A program made the translations under genes and the position numbers. A stretch of DNA of 12,408 nt. Origin: Flavobacterium sp. GTDB lineage: Bacteria; Bacteroidota; Bacteroidia; Flavobacteriales; Flavobacteriaceae. Positions 1-7,659 of the stretch are shown in pieces. The notes beneath the pieces were generated by a model. That model was given only the letters and a program-made list of their open reading frames with translations. It searched no databases and had not been told where the DNA came from. The first letter of the stretch is position 1. Each line of letters opens with the position of its first letter. The stretch covers positions 1 through 12,408 of the forward strand of contig JASLID010000089.1 in NCBI GenBank assembly GCA_030153045.1. Direction: 5' to 3'.

Positions 1-1
1 T

Positions 2-1675
2 AAAAACATTTCGCGCTCAAGAGCGCAAGAATCGTCGGCAGCTATCGAACGATTGTACATTACCATGAGACATTTATTTAACAGAGGTTTTTATAAACCA
101 ATGGGTGTTTCTGGAGAAACTTTAAGAGAAGCTTTACTGGCATTACGACCTGAAATTTATGGTTCTATTGCTGAAGAAAAAGTAGAATTAAACGGATTAT
201 TATACGTTATAGAACGTTTACCGGTAGGTATTGAAGAATGTCGTTACATCAACTTAACTTCTGATGAAGGGTATTCAAATTCACATTTTCAACCTATTGT
301 TCCACCTAAACGTCGCAGAAACTGTTACCGTATTGACGACGAACAAATGAATGTTGAAATCACTCGTGGCCGTTCAGACATTTATGATATTTTAACGCAT
401 TTGACTTTCATTTTTATCGAGTCTCATAAAATTAAAGACAGAGTTTTAGTTGATGAAGAAGGAAAAGTATCTCGCGATTGGGAAAAATTAGAACAAGCAG
501 CGCTTCAAACCAAAAAGTTAACCTTAATTGAAAGAGAGAAAGCAATTTCTCATGCGGCAAATGTATTGGGAAGAACTTTCGCAGAGGTGAGTAATATTTA
601 CGATGATTTTGGAAATACATCTTCACCAGATCGTCTCTTACACATCGTTTATTGGTTAGGAAAAATAGCCATTGAAGAAGTAGTTGATAACAACAAAAGA
701 ACCATCACTTTCAGTCCAATTTTAAGAGAAAGATTAGGACACCATATTTATGGAGACATTTGGGCCACCAGTATCAAAGAAGTTTTACAACAAAACGGAT
801 TGATAGAAAGACCTATTCATATTATTAGTGCTAACATGCACAGTGTCATGAATTCAGTTTTTGCACCTCATGTTTTGGCGTCTAAGTACAAAGCAAAAGA
901 AGAGTATCAGATTTATGAAGATTTATCGGCTTCAGCCAGTAAAGAATTAAGAAAGAAAGTAGAAGATTTTGCTTTACAACACGGTATGATTTCTTTGCCT
1001 GATGAATCAGGAACCAATATTGATGTTCAAATTTTTGACACTGCAAAATTCGATTGGAAGAAAACGGCATTCCCATCGGCTAAAATTGGCAAACAAGCTC
1101 CAGTTTTAATCGTAATGGACTATGCTTTTGGTGAGCAGGCTTTCGAAACTATTGATGAGCTATTAAAACCATATAAAGTTAATAAAGCCAAAACCTTACT
1201 AAATGTAGAATCGGTTTCTATCATGGGTAAAGCGGGTATTTTAGAAGGCGGTAAAGGAGACATTATGATTGCAACTGCTCACGTCAATGAAGGAACAGCA
1301 GATAACTATCCCTTTAAAAATGAACTGACAGCAGCCATGTTTGAAGGAAATGATATTCCGGTTTTTGAAGGTCCAATGATTACCGTTTTAGGAACGTCAC
1401 TACAAAACAGAGATTTATTGAAATTCTTTCACGAATCTACTTGGGAAGCTATCGGATTGGAAATGGAAGGCGCTTATTATCAAAAAGCAATTCAATCAGC
1501 TTCAAGAATCCGTAAGAGTATCAATCCAGATGTAAAAGTGAGATACGCTTATTACGCTTCAGATAACCCTTTAGAAACAGGAAGTACATTAGCTTCAGGA
1601 GGTTTAGGGACTACAGGAGTAAAGCCAACATACTTAATTACAATCAAAATTTTAGAACAAATCTTTAACGTATAA
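2..1675 (+). CDS. DUF6909-like protein with AMP-nucleosidase / nucleoside-phosphorylase-fold C-terminus (5' partial)
   Basis: The frame is open to the left edge, so the start codon lies outside the window. The in-frame TTG at 53 and ATG at 65 are probably internal, because the residues before them (NISRSRAQESSAAIERL) look like natural protein leading into YITMRHLFNRG. Counting from the TTG codon, the C-terminal half carries nucleoside phosphorylase superfamily features: VLIVMDYAFGEQ near 351-362, IMGKAGILEGGKGD near 390-403, a GLEMEGAYY motif near 468-476 (the ExEG type that contacts ribose in this fold) and YYASDNP near 500-506. The N-terminal part is mostly helical and I recognise no domain in it. 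The whole resembles proteins annotated as DUF6909 or AMP nucleosidase in Bacteroidota. By inference it would cleave a purine nucleotide or nucleoside in the cytoplasm, but the substrate is unproven. Its stop overlaps the rfbC start by one base (TAATG), implying co-transcription and translational coupling. Confidence 0.75.
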   Translation, partial: KNISRSRAQESSAAIERLYITMRHLFNRGFYKPMGVSGETLREALLALRPEIYGSIAEEKVELNGLLYVIERLPVGIEECRYINLTSDEGYSNSHFQPIVPPKRRRNCYRIDDEQMNVEITRGRSDIYDILTHLTFIFIESHKIKDRVLVDEEGKVSRDWEKLEQAALQTKKLTLIEREKAISHAANVLGRTFAEVSNIYDDFGNTSSPDRLLHIVYWLGKIAIEEVVDNNKRTITFSPILRERLGHHIYGDIWATSIKEVLQQNGLIERPIHIISANMHSVMNSVFAPHVLASKYKAKEEYQIYEDLSASASKELRKKVEDFALQHGMISLPDESGTNIDVQIFDTAKFDWKKTAFPSAKIGKQAPVLIVMDYAFGEQAFETIDELLKPYKVNKAKTLLNVESVSIMGKAGILEGGKGDIMIATAHVNEGTADNYPFKNELTAAMFEGNDIPVFEGPMITVLGTSLQNRDLLKFFHESTWEAIGLEMEGAYYQKAIQSASRIRKSINPDVKVRYAYYASDNPLETGSTLASGGLGTTGVKPTYLITIKILEQIFNV

Positions 1676-2226
1676 TGAACTTTATTGAAACGAACTTAAA
1701 GGATTGTTTTATTATTGAACCAAAAGTTTTCCATGATGTAAGAGGTTATTTCATGGAAAGCTTTAATCAAAACATTTTTAACAAAGGAATTGGTCAAGAG
1801 GTAACTTTTGTTCAGGACAATCAATCGTATTCAACCAAGGGCGTTTTAAGAGGCTTGCATTATCAAACAGGAGAGTATGCACAGGCTAAATTAGTACGTG
1901 TTTTACAAGGAGAAGTTCTTGATGTTGTGGTTGATATGCGTCCAGAATCAGAAACGTACGGACAATCCTATTCTGTATTACTTTCTGCAGAAAATAAAAA
2001 ACAGGTTTTTATTCCAAGAGGATTCGCACACGGTTTTTTAGTCGTTAGCGAAACTGCCACATTTTTTTATAAATGTGATAATTTTTATAATGCTGCAAGC
2101 GAAGGCGGATTTATTTATAATGATCCAACAATGAATATTGATTGGGGTTTTGCAGAAGAAAATTTAATTATTGCAGAAAAAGACAAGGTATTGCCAACGT
2201 TTAAAAACGCCAAAAAAGTATGGTAG
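1675..2226 (+). CDS. rfbC: dTDP-4-dehydrorhamnose 3,5-epimerase
   Basis: This cytoplasmic cupin enzyme converts dTDP-4-keto-6-deoxy-D-glucose to dTDP-4-keto-L-rhamnose, the third step of dTDP-L-rhamnose synthesis. The 183-residue length is normal for RmlC. Visible family marks are RGLHYQ at 59-64, with catalytic base His62; FIPRGFAHGF at 112-121, with His119; tyrosines 132 and 138 in the active-site strand, where a Tyr is the expected general acid; NDPTMNIDW at 149-157; and EKDKVLP at 168-174, with Asp170 as partner of the catalytic His. The stretch EGGFIYNDP replaces the more usual ERGIxWND, a small divergence that does not touch the catalytic residues. The ATG overlaps the upstream stop (TAATG), and the 3' end overlaps rfbD by seven bases, so translation of all three genes is probably coupled. 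rfbA and rfbB are not in the window. Confidence 0.95.
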   Translation: MNFIETNLKDCFIIEPKVFHDVRGYFMESFNQNIFNKGIGQEVTFVQDNQSYSTKGVLRGLHYQTGEYAQAKLVRVLQGEVLDVVVDMRPESETYGQSYSVLLSAENKKQVFIPRGFAHGFLVVSETATFFYKCDNFYNAASEGGFIYNDPTMNIDWGFAEENLIIAEKDKVLPTFKNAKKVW

Positions 2227-3059
2227 TTTTAGTAACAGGCGCTTCGGGACAATTGGGACAATCACTACAATTTATTGCACCTAAGCATCCAAAGTTGCAG
2301 TTTATTTTTGTTTCTACTCAAGATTTGGATATTACCAATCAAGAGCTAGTAAATTATTTTTTTAAGAATAATAAAATTGACTTTTGTATCAACACAGCAG
2401 CTTACACCGCTGTTGATAAAGCGGAATCTGAAGCAGAACTTGCAAAAAAAATAAATGTTCTAGGACCAAAATATCTAGCCGTTGCTTGTAAAAAAAACAA
2501 ATCAAAATTAATACATATTTCGACCGATTTTGTGTTTGATGGTTCTTCTGAGAAGCCTTATTCTGAAACAGACAATCCTAATCCTTTAGGCGTTTATGGT
2601 CAAACAAAATTAGAGGGCGAACAAGAAATTATCAATAACTTAGAGGAATATTTTATTGTAAGGACCTCATGGGTTTATTCTCAATTTGGTAATAATTTCA
2701 TGAAAACCATGTTGAGGTTGGCTCAAGAAAGAGACAGTTTGAATGTTGTAAATGATCAAATAGGGTCGCCAACAAATGCAATCGATTTAGCAGAAGCGAT
2801 ACTTACCATCATAAAAAGCAAAAGCACTAAATATGGAATTTATAATTTTAGCAACGAAGGAAAAGCGAGTTGGTACGATTTTGCTAAAGAAATATTCAAT
2901 GTAAACGATATCTGCATTGAAGTAAATCCAATTGCAACAGAAGCATTCCCAACACCAGCCCAAAGACCAAAATATAGTCTGCTGGATAAAACAAAAATAA
3001 AAGAGACTTTTAATATTGAAATCAATAGTTGGCAAGAAGCTTTGAGAAAAATAAAGTAA
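2220..3059 (+). CDS. rfbD: dTDP-4-dehydrorhamnose reductase
   Basis: This is the last enzyme of dTDP-L-rhamnose synthesis, reducing dTDP-4-keto-L-rhamnose with NAD(P)H in the cytoplasm. The 279-residue length is typical of RmlD. Family signs are the N-terminal Rossmann glycine motif GASGQLG at 7-13, NTAAYTAVDKAE at 58-69, STDFVFDG at 101-108, the SDR catalytic YxxxK as Y126GQTK130, RTSWVY at 148-153, DQIGSPT at 179-185 for substrate binding, and RPKYSLLD at 249-256 near the C-terminus. The ATG lies inside the last codons of rfbC (seven-base overlap) and the next gene starts after a three-base gap, so the gene is mid-operon. All catalytic motifs are intact. Confidence 0.95.
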   Translation: MVVLVTGASGQLGQSLQFIAPKHPKLQFIFVSTQDLDITNQELVNYFFKNNKIDFCINTAAYTAVDKAESEAELAKKINVLGPKYLAVACKKNKSKLIHISTDFVFDGSSEKPYSETDNPNPLGVYGQTKLEGEQEIINNLEEYFIVRTSWVYSQFGNNFMKTMLRLAQERDSLNVVNDQIGSPTNAIDLAEAILTIIKSKSTKYGIYNFSNEGKASWYDFAKEIFNVNDICIEVNPIATEAFPTPAQRPKYSLLDKTKIKETFNIEINSWQEALRKIK

Positions 3060-3062
3060 TCT

Positions 3063-4046
3063 ATGAAAAGAATATTAATTACAGGAGCAGCAGGTTTTTT
3101 GGGGTCACACTTGTGTGATAGATTTATCAAAGAAGGATACTTTGTTATTGGAATGGACAACCTTATTACAGGTAATTTAAAAAACATCGAACACCTTTTT
3201 AAGCTAGAAAACTTCGAATTTTATCATCATGATGTTTCAAAATTTGTGCATGTTCCCGGTGAATTAGACTATATTTTGCATTTTGCATCTCCAGCGAGCC
3301 CTATCGATTATTTAAAAATTCCAATCCAAACTTTAAAAGTAGGATCATTAGGAACACACAATTTATTAGGGTTAGCAAGGGTTAAAAACGCTAGAATTTT
3401 AATTGCATCGACTTCAGAAGTATATGGAGATCCCTTGGTTCATCCACAAAACGAAGATTATTTTGGAAATGTAAACACAATAGGTCCACGAGGCGTGTAT
3501 GATGAAGCCAAACGCTTTCAAGAATCTATTACTATGGCGTACCATCGCTTTCATGGATTAGAGACCAGAATCGTTCGTATTTTCAATACTTATGGACCAA
3601 GAATGCGATTGAACGATGGTCGTGTTATCCCGGCTTTTATTGGACAGGCTTTGCGTGGAGAAGACTTAACCATTTTTGGAGATGGTTTGCAAACACGTTC
3701 CTTTTGTTATGTTGATGACCAAGTAGAAGGAATTTACAGATTATTACTTTCAGATTATGCTTATCCCGTAAATATTGGTAATCCTGATGAAATTACGATC
3801 AAGGATTTTGCTGAAGAAATTATCAAGTTAACAGGAACAAGTCAAAAAATAGTGTATCATCCATTGCCAGAAAATGATCCGTTACAAAGACAACCAGACA
3901 CGACAAAAGCGAAAGAATTGTTAGGATGGGAAGCAAAAGTGACACGATCAGAAGGGATGAAAATTACCTATGAATATTTTAAGTCTTTACCCCAAGATGA
4001 ACTCTTAAAAGAGGAACATAAAGACTTTAAAGATTATATTAAGTAA
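3063..4046 (+). CDS. UDP-glucuronate decarboxylase-type SDR (UDP-xylose synthase)
   Basis: An extended short-chain dehydrogenase that by family would oxidise and decarboxylate UDP-glucuronate to UDP-xylose, via a UDP-4-keto-pentose bound with NAD+. The marks that place it in the UXS group rather than RmlB or GalE are HFASPASPIDY at 73-83, TSEVYGDPLVHPQ at 117-129, the run NVNTIGPRGVYDEAKR at 136-151 with catalytic Y146xxxK150 and Glu119, NTYGPRMR at 175-182, and RSFCYVDD at 212-219. The NAD+ glycine motif is GAAGFLG at 8-14. The 327-residue length fits soluble bacterial UXS. The catalytic loop reads YDEAKRFQES, where most UXS I know have YDEGKR. Its substrate would need UDP-glucose dehydrogenase, which is not in the window. 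It is often mis-annotated as dTDP-glucose 4,6-dehydratase; a related 4-keto-sugar product cannot be excluded. Confidence 0.85.
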   Translation: MKRILITGAAGFLGSHLCDRFIKEGYFVIGMDNLITGNLKNIEHLFKLENFEFYHHDVSKFVHVPGELDYILHFASPASPIDYLKIPIQTLKVGSLGTHNLLGLARVKNARILIASTSEVYGDPLVHPQNEDYFGNVNTIGPRGVYDEAKRFQESITMAYHRFHGLETRIVRIFNTYGPRMRLNDGRVIPAFIGQALRGEDLTIFGDGLQTRSFCYVDDQVEGIYRLLLSDYAYPVNIGNPDEITIKDFAEEIIKLTGTSQKIVYHPLPENDPLQRQPDTTKAKELLGWEAKVTRSEGMKITYEYFKSLPQDELLKEEHKDFKDYIK

Positions 4047-4048
4047 GA

Positions 4049-5386
4049 ATGGCAGTAGGAAGGTATTCAAAATACATACGCCCCATATCCTATTTAACGG
4101 ATTTGCTGATAATAGTAATTTTGCTGTTATTCATTTTTCCTGCCGTTACTTTAGGCTTTAAAAGCGCCATTTTTTTAATGATTTCATGGGTTTTGATATC
4201 GCAATACACTACTTTTTACGAAGTATATCGTTTTACCACCGAAATCCAAATTTTATCAAAAATAGTTAAACAAATTAGCTTGTTTTCACTGGTGGTTTTT
4301 GCATGGGTTTTTATAGTGAGACGAGGCGTTTCTGTTTCTGTTAAAAATGTTGCCGAACTTGTGCTTTGGGTAACGGTTTGGGTAACTTTTTTCAAGTATT
4401 TAATTTACTATTTGTTAAAAAAATACCGAAAAATATTTGGAGGAAACTACCGTCGAGTTATTATTTTGGGACAAAGCGAAAAAAGCGAGTCTTTAATCGA
4501 TTTCTTTAATAAAAACGATGATTACGGTTATAAATTAATCCGAACTTTTGAAGAAAAAGACCAAGAAAAAACGATTGTTGATTTTGTAAATAACAATAGG
4601 ATTGATGAGCTTTATTGCGATTTAAATAGCCTTACCAAAGATTTTGTAACCAATATGATAGACTTTGCACACAGCAATTTCAAAACCATAAAATTATTAC
4701 CCGATAATTCAGCTTTATCACACAATATGATTGTTGATTATTACGATTACATTCCAGTTATTTCCATCCGGAAAACACCACTTGAAACATCACTCAATTA
4801 TGTAGTAAAACGCTTGTTCGATTTAGTTTTTTCAACACTAATTATCGTTTTTATTCTTTCGTGGTTGGTGCCTTTAATCGCTTTGATTTTGAAAATAGAT
4901 TCCCCTGGACCAATATTTTTTAAACAAAAAAGAAACGGATTGAATAACGAAGAATTTAACTGTTTCAAATTTCGTTCAATGGTGGTAAACGATACTGCCG
5001 ATACTGAGTTAGCTACTAAAAATGACATGCGAATTACAACTTTCGGTAAATTTTTACGTAAATCGAGTTTAGACGAAATGCCACAATTTTTCAATGTATT
5101 CGTAGGAAACATGTCGGTTGTAGGACCAAGACCACACATGCTTTCGGTAAACGAAGATTATGCCCAACGTTTTGACAAATTCATGGAACGACATTACATT
5201 CGTCCCGGAGTTACCGGTTTGGCTCAAATAAAAGGATTTCGTGGCGAAGTGACTAAAGATTCCGATATAACAAATCGCTTGCGATATGATTTGTATTATA
5301 TCGAGAATTGGTCTATTTTCCTAGATATAAAAATAATCATCATCACAATAAGAAACTTTATAGTTGGTGATGAAAATGCCTATTAA
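4049..5386 (+). CDS. Polyprenyl-phosphate sugar-1-phosphate transferase (WcaJ/PglC-like initiating transferase)
   Basis: An inner-membrane enzyme that moves a sugar-1-phosphate from a nucleotide sugar to undecaprenyl phosphate, the first step of lipid-linked polysaccharide assembly. The 445-residue protein has about four N-terminal hydrophobic segments (near 13-33, 38-56, 76-93, 101-122), a degenerate nucleotide-binding-like middle domain starting RVIILGQ at 136-142, a membrane anchor at about 257-283, and the C-terminal bacterial sugar transferase domain. That domain shows SPGPIFFKQKRNG at 285-297, FKFRSM at 306-311, the LDEMPQFFNV catalytic acidic pair at 341-350, MSVVGPRPHM at 355-364 and RHYIRPGVTGLAQ at 381-393, ending in RLRYDLYYIENWS. 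The sugar cannot be read from sequence; glucose or a GlcNAc/QuiNAc-type sugar are candidates. It starts two bases after the UXS stop and ends the + operon, overlapping the convergent glycosyltransferase gene by four bases. Confidence 0.92.
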   Translation: MAVGRYSKYIRPISYLTDLLIIVILLLFIFPAVTLGFKSAIFLMISWVLISQYTTFYEVYRFTTEIQILSKIVKQISLFSLVVFAWVFIVRRGVSVSVKNVAELVLWVTVWVTFFKYLIYYLLKKYRKIFGGNYRRVIILGQSEKSESLIDFFNKNDDYGYKLIRTFEEKDQEKTIVDFVNNNRIDELYCDLNSLTKDFVTNMIDFAHSNFKTIKLLPDNSALSHNMIVDYYDYIPVISIRKTPLETSLNYVVKRLFDLVFSTLIIVFILSWLVPLIALILKIDSPGPIFFKQKRNGLNNEEFNCFKFRSMVVNDTADTELATKNDMRITTFGKFLRKSSLDEMPQFFNVFVGNMSVVGPRPHMLSVNEDYAQRFDKFMERHYIRPGVTGLAQIKGFRGEVTKDSDITNRLRYDLYYIENWSIFLDIKIIIITIRNFIVGDENAY

Positions 5387-6567
5387 AAAACATCTTCTTC
5401 AATTAAATGAGTTATTTGATTATTTAGGTCAAAACTAGATTTTGCAGTTTCAAAGATTTGATTTTTTAATAAGCCTAATTCTTTTTTCTCGATTTTAGAA
5501 ATCTTTATTAATACCTCATTTAGGTCTTTATAATCTTCTACTTTTGCGACCCAACCCATATTATTTTCTTCTACGATGTTTTCGCCTTCTCCGCCTCCAA
5601 AATAGAGAATAGGAATCCCTAATGAACCATATTCGAAAATTTTAGAAGGAACAGAGCCGTAAATTCTTGTTTTCAGAGGCACGATTGCAATGTCAAAACT
5701 GTTTAATTTTTCATGTAGTGTTTTACGATCCAGCATGCCGTGAAAGAATATTTTTTGATCGTCTTCCTGCTGGATTAACTGTTCTATTTGATGTTTTTCG
5801 GCACCATCACCAAAAATATGTAATTCGATATTCAAACCCCTCAAACGAATGTTCTTACACAATTCCAGAACGCCTTGGGCAACACCCAACAAGCCAGCAT
5901 AAAAGATTTTGATTGGCTCGTTTTCAGTTGTTTTTAAATCTATTTTGGAAACATTATGATCTGGAAAATTTCGGTATAAATAGCACTTTTTTTGAGGAAA
6001 AACAGCTTTAACGTGGGTTATAATTTCATTAGATTGTCCTAAAATCAAACTCGCTTTTTTGTAGATAAAACGCTCAATAAACAATAGTATTTTATGTGAA
6101 AAACCGTCTTTTTTTAAAACATTTAATTCAATTGCGGCCAAAGGCCATAAATCGGAAACGTTTAAAATTATCTTTTTCTTTTTCAGTGAAAGCACAAAAA
6201 CCGAAATAAAAGACAATAATAAAGGTGGAGATTGAACAATCACTTTTTTAGGTGTTTTTTTAAACAGTAAATAAAAAAACAAACAAGCCGAAAAGGAAAA
6301 TATAGATAGAATCCTTTTTAAAATGTTTTTACTATTGCTGGGGTAAATCCACAGTCTTTTAACGGTAATATTTTGTAAATTTTCAGTAACCGAAAATTTC
6401 CCTCTGTATTCTTTAAATAAAGCACCTTCCGGATAGTTTCCCAAAGGGCAAACTACAGATACCACATAATTGTTTTGTTGCAACTTTAAAGCCAATTGCT
6501 CAATCCTATTTGCTGCGGCACCTTTCTCTGGCGGATAATAATTGGAGATGATAAGGATTTCTTCCAT
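5383..6567 (-). CDS. Family 4 glycosyltransferase, WbuB-like
   Basis: A retaining GT-B glycosyltransferase that would add a sugar to a lipid-linked polysaccharide intermediate at the cytoplasmic face of the inner membrane. The 394-residue protein begins ILIISNYYPPEKGAAANR (4-21), the WbuB-like N-terminal acceptor loop. It has DLWPLAAIEL at 139-148, the nucleotide-sugar domain starting FYAGLLGVAQG at 222-232, FGDGAEK at 252-258 and the EX7E-type loop VPSKIFEYGSLGIPIL at 306-321. Hydrophobic stretches at about 85-102 and 112-126 suggest membrane association, as expected for WbuB-type enzymes. Its ATG overlaps the wecB stop by one base (TAATG), so it is the third and last gene of the - operon. 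The sugar transferred is unknown; ManNAc-derived sugars are a guess from the neighbouring epimerase. Confidence 0.9.
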   Translation of the reverse strand: MEEILIISNYYPPEKGAAANRIEQLALKLQQNNYVVSVVCPLGNYPEGALFKEYRGKFSVTENLQNITVKRLWIYPSNSKNILKRILSIFSFSACLFFYLLFKKTPKKVIVQSPPLLLSFISVFVLSLKKKKIILNVSDLWPLAAIELNVLKKDGFSHKILLFIERFIYKKASLILGQSNEIITHVKAVFPQKKCYLYRNFPDHNVSKIDLKTTENEPIKIFYAGLLGVAQGVLELCKNIRLRGLNIELHIFGDGAEKHQIEQLIQQEDDQKIFFHGMLDRKTLHEKLNSFDIAIVPLKTRIYGSVPSKIFEYGSLGIPILYFGGGEGENIVEENNMGWVAKVEDYKDLNEVLIKISKIEKKELGLLKNQIFETAKSSFDLNNQITHLIEEDVF

Positions 6568-7655
6568 TACTTTTTGCTTAGCAAAATTTCGACAATACGT
6601 TCTGAAGCCTTTCCATCCCAGAGGTCAGGAATGCCAGCTTTTTTCTTGCCATTAAGTAAAAAGGCACTAAAAACTTTTTCTAAATTTTCTGTGGAAACAC
6701 CTACTAAAATATTACTTCCAATGCTTTCAGTTTCAGGTCTTTCGGTGTTGTTTCGCATGGTAAAGCATGGAATTCCAAGAACGGTTGTTTCTTCTGAAAT
6801 ACCACCAGAATCAGTAATTACAGCGAAGGAATTTTTAATTAAAAACATAAAATTCAAATAGCCCTGAGGTTCAACGAAGATGATGTTTTTTAAATTCAAA
6901 TTAGTATCTCCTAAAATGGCTTTAGTTCTGGGATGAATTGGAAAAATCACTTTTCTGTTTTCGACCATCGTATCAATTCCTTGGAGTAATTGAATCAATG
7001 CGTGTTCTTCATCAACATTCGAAGGGCGATGTAAGGTTAAAATAACGTAGTTCCCCACTTCCAAATCAAATTCTTTCCAAAAAACTGGAGCTTTAATTCT
7101 ATCTAAATTTTGATATAAAGTATCAATCATAACATTGCCAACAAAATGAATGTTTGTTGGTTCCGTTCCATATTTCAATAAGTTTTCTGCTGCAGAAGTT
7201 GATGTGGTAAAAAAATAATCGGTAATGCTATCGGTTACAATTCTATTAATTTCCTCTGGCATTGTCATATCTCCAGAACGTATTCCGGCTTCTACGTGTG
7301 TAACTTTTATGTTTAGCTTTTTGGCCACAATAGCACAAGCCATGGTCGAGTTGACATCACCAACAACTAAAACTAAATCACAAGGATTTAACAATAATTC
7401 TTGTTCAAACGCTACCATTATAGCTGCCGTTTGAACTGATTGTGAACCGCTTTTTACTTCTAGATTACTATGAGGATGAGGAATGTTTAATTCTTCAAAA
7501 AAAGTTTCGCTCAAATTTTTATCATAATGTTGGCCGGTATGTACCAAACGATAAGAAATATTTACGCCTTCATTTTGCTTTTTTTCTATCGCTTTTATGA
7601 TAGGTGAGATTTTAATAAAATTAGGTCTTGCGCCCGCAACTATTGTAATTTTCAT
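6567..7655 (-). CDS. wecB: UDP-N-acetylglucosamine 2-epimerase, non-hydrolysing
   Basis: A cytoplasmic enzyme interconverting UDP-GlcNAc and UDP-ManNAc, a precursor for ManNAc or ManNAcA residues in surface polysaccharide. At 362 residues it matches the WecB/MnaA family. Family residues are visible throughout: GARPNFIK at 8-15, with Arg10 and Lys15; HTGQHYD at 39-45; VVGDVNST at 97-104, with Asp100; THVEAGIRS at 119-127; MPEEINRIVTD at 132-142; TLHRPSNVDE at 207-216, with His209; PIHPRTK at 239-245; DSGGISEE at 282-289; and RNNTERPET at 301-309. A hydrolysing NeuC-type enzyme is less likely given RNNTERPE and the complete THVEAG motif. The gene follows the CapK-like gene after a four-base gap and is coupled to the glycosyltransferase by TAATG. 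No UDP-ManNAc dehydrogenase is present in the window. Confidence 0.93.
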   Translation of the reverse strand: MKITIVAGARPNFIKISPIIKAIEKKQNEGVNISYRLVHTGQHYDKNLSETFFEELNIPHPHSNLEVKSGSQSVQTAAIMVAFEQELLLNPCDLVLVVGDVNSTMACAIVAKKLNIKVTHVEAGIRSGDMTMPEEINRIVTDSITDYFFTTSTSAAENLLKYGTEPTNIHFVGNVMIDTLYQNLDRIKAPVFWKEFDLEVGNYVILTLHRPSNVDEEHALIQLLQGIDTMVENRKVIFPIHPRTKAILGDTNLNLKNIIFVEPQGYLNFMFLIKNSFAVITDSGGISEETTVLGIPCFTMRNNTERPETESIGSNILVGVSTENLEKVFSAFLLNGKKKAGIPDLWDGKASERIVEILLSKK

Positions 7656-7659
7656 ATGT

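Noticed and set aside
13..26. GC-rich inverted repeat GCGCTCAAGAGCGC near the left edge
   Set aside because: It forms at best a 5-base stem with a CAAG loop, lies inside coding sequence (Arg-Ser-Arg-Ala), has no T-tract, and is explained by codon use.
2840..3187. 115-residue open frame on the - strand across the rfbD/UXS junction
   Set aside because: It lies opposite two clearly conserved genes, has no recognisable domain, and its composition looks like antisense of coding DNA.
3063..4046. dTDP-glucose 4,6-dehydratase (rfbB) as the identity of the SDR
   Set aside because: The HFASPASPIDY and TSEVYGDP motifs and NTYGPRMR point to UDP-glucuronate decarboxylase, and RmlB-type motifs are missing, despite the rfb context.
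4798..5139. 113-residue open frame opposite the sugar transferase
   Set aside because: Fully antisense to the most conserved part of the transferase domain; a shadow frame.
6496..6861. 121-residue open frame on the + strand across the GT4/wecB junction
   Set aside because: Antisense to two well-supported genes, with no promoter element or family likeness.
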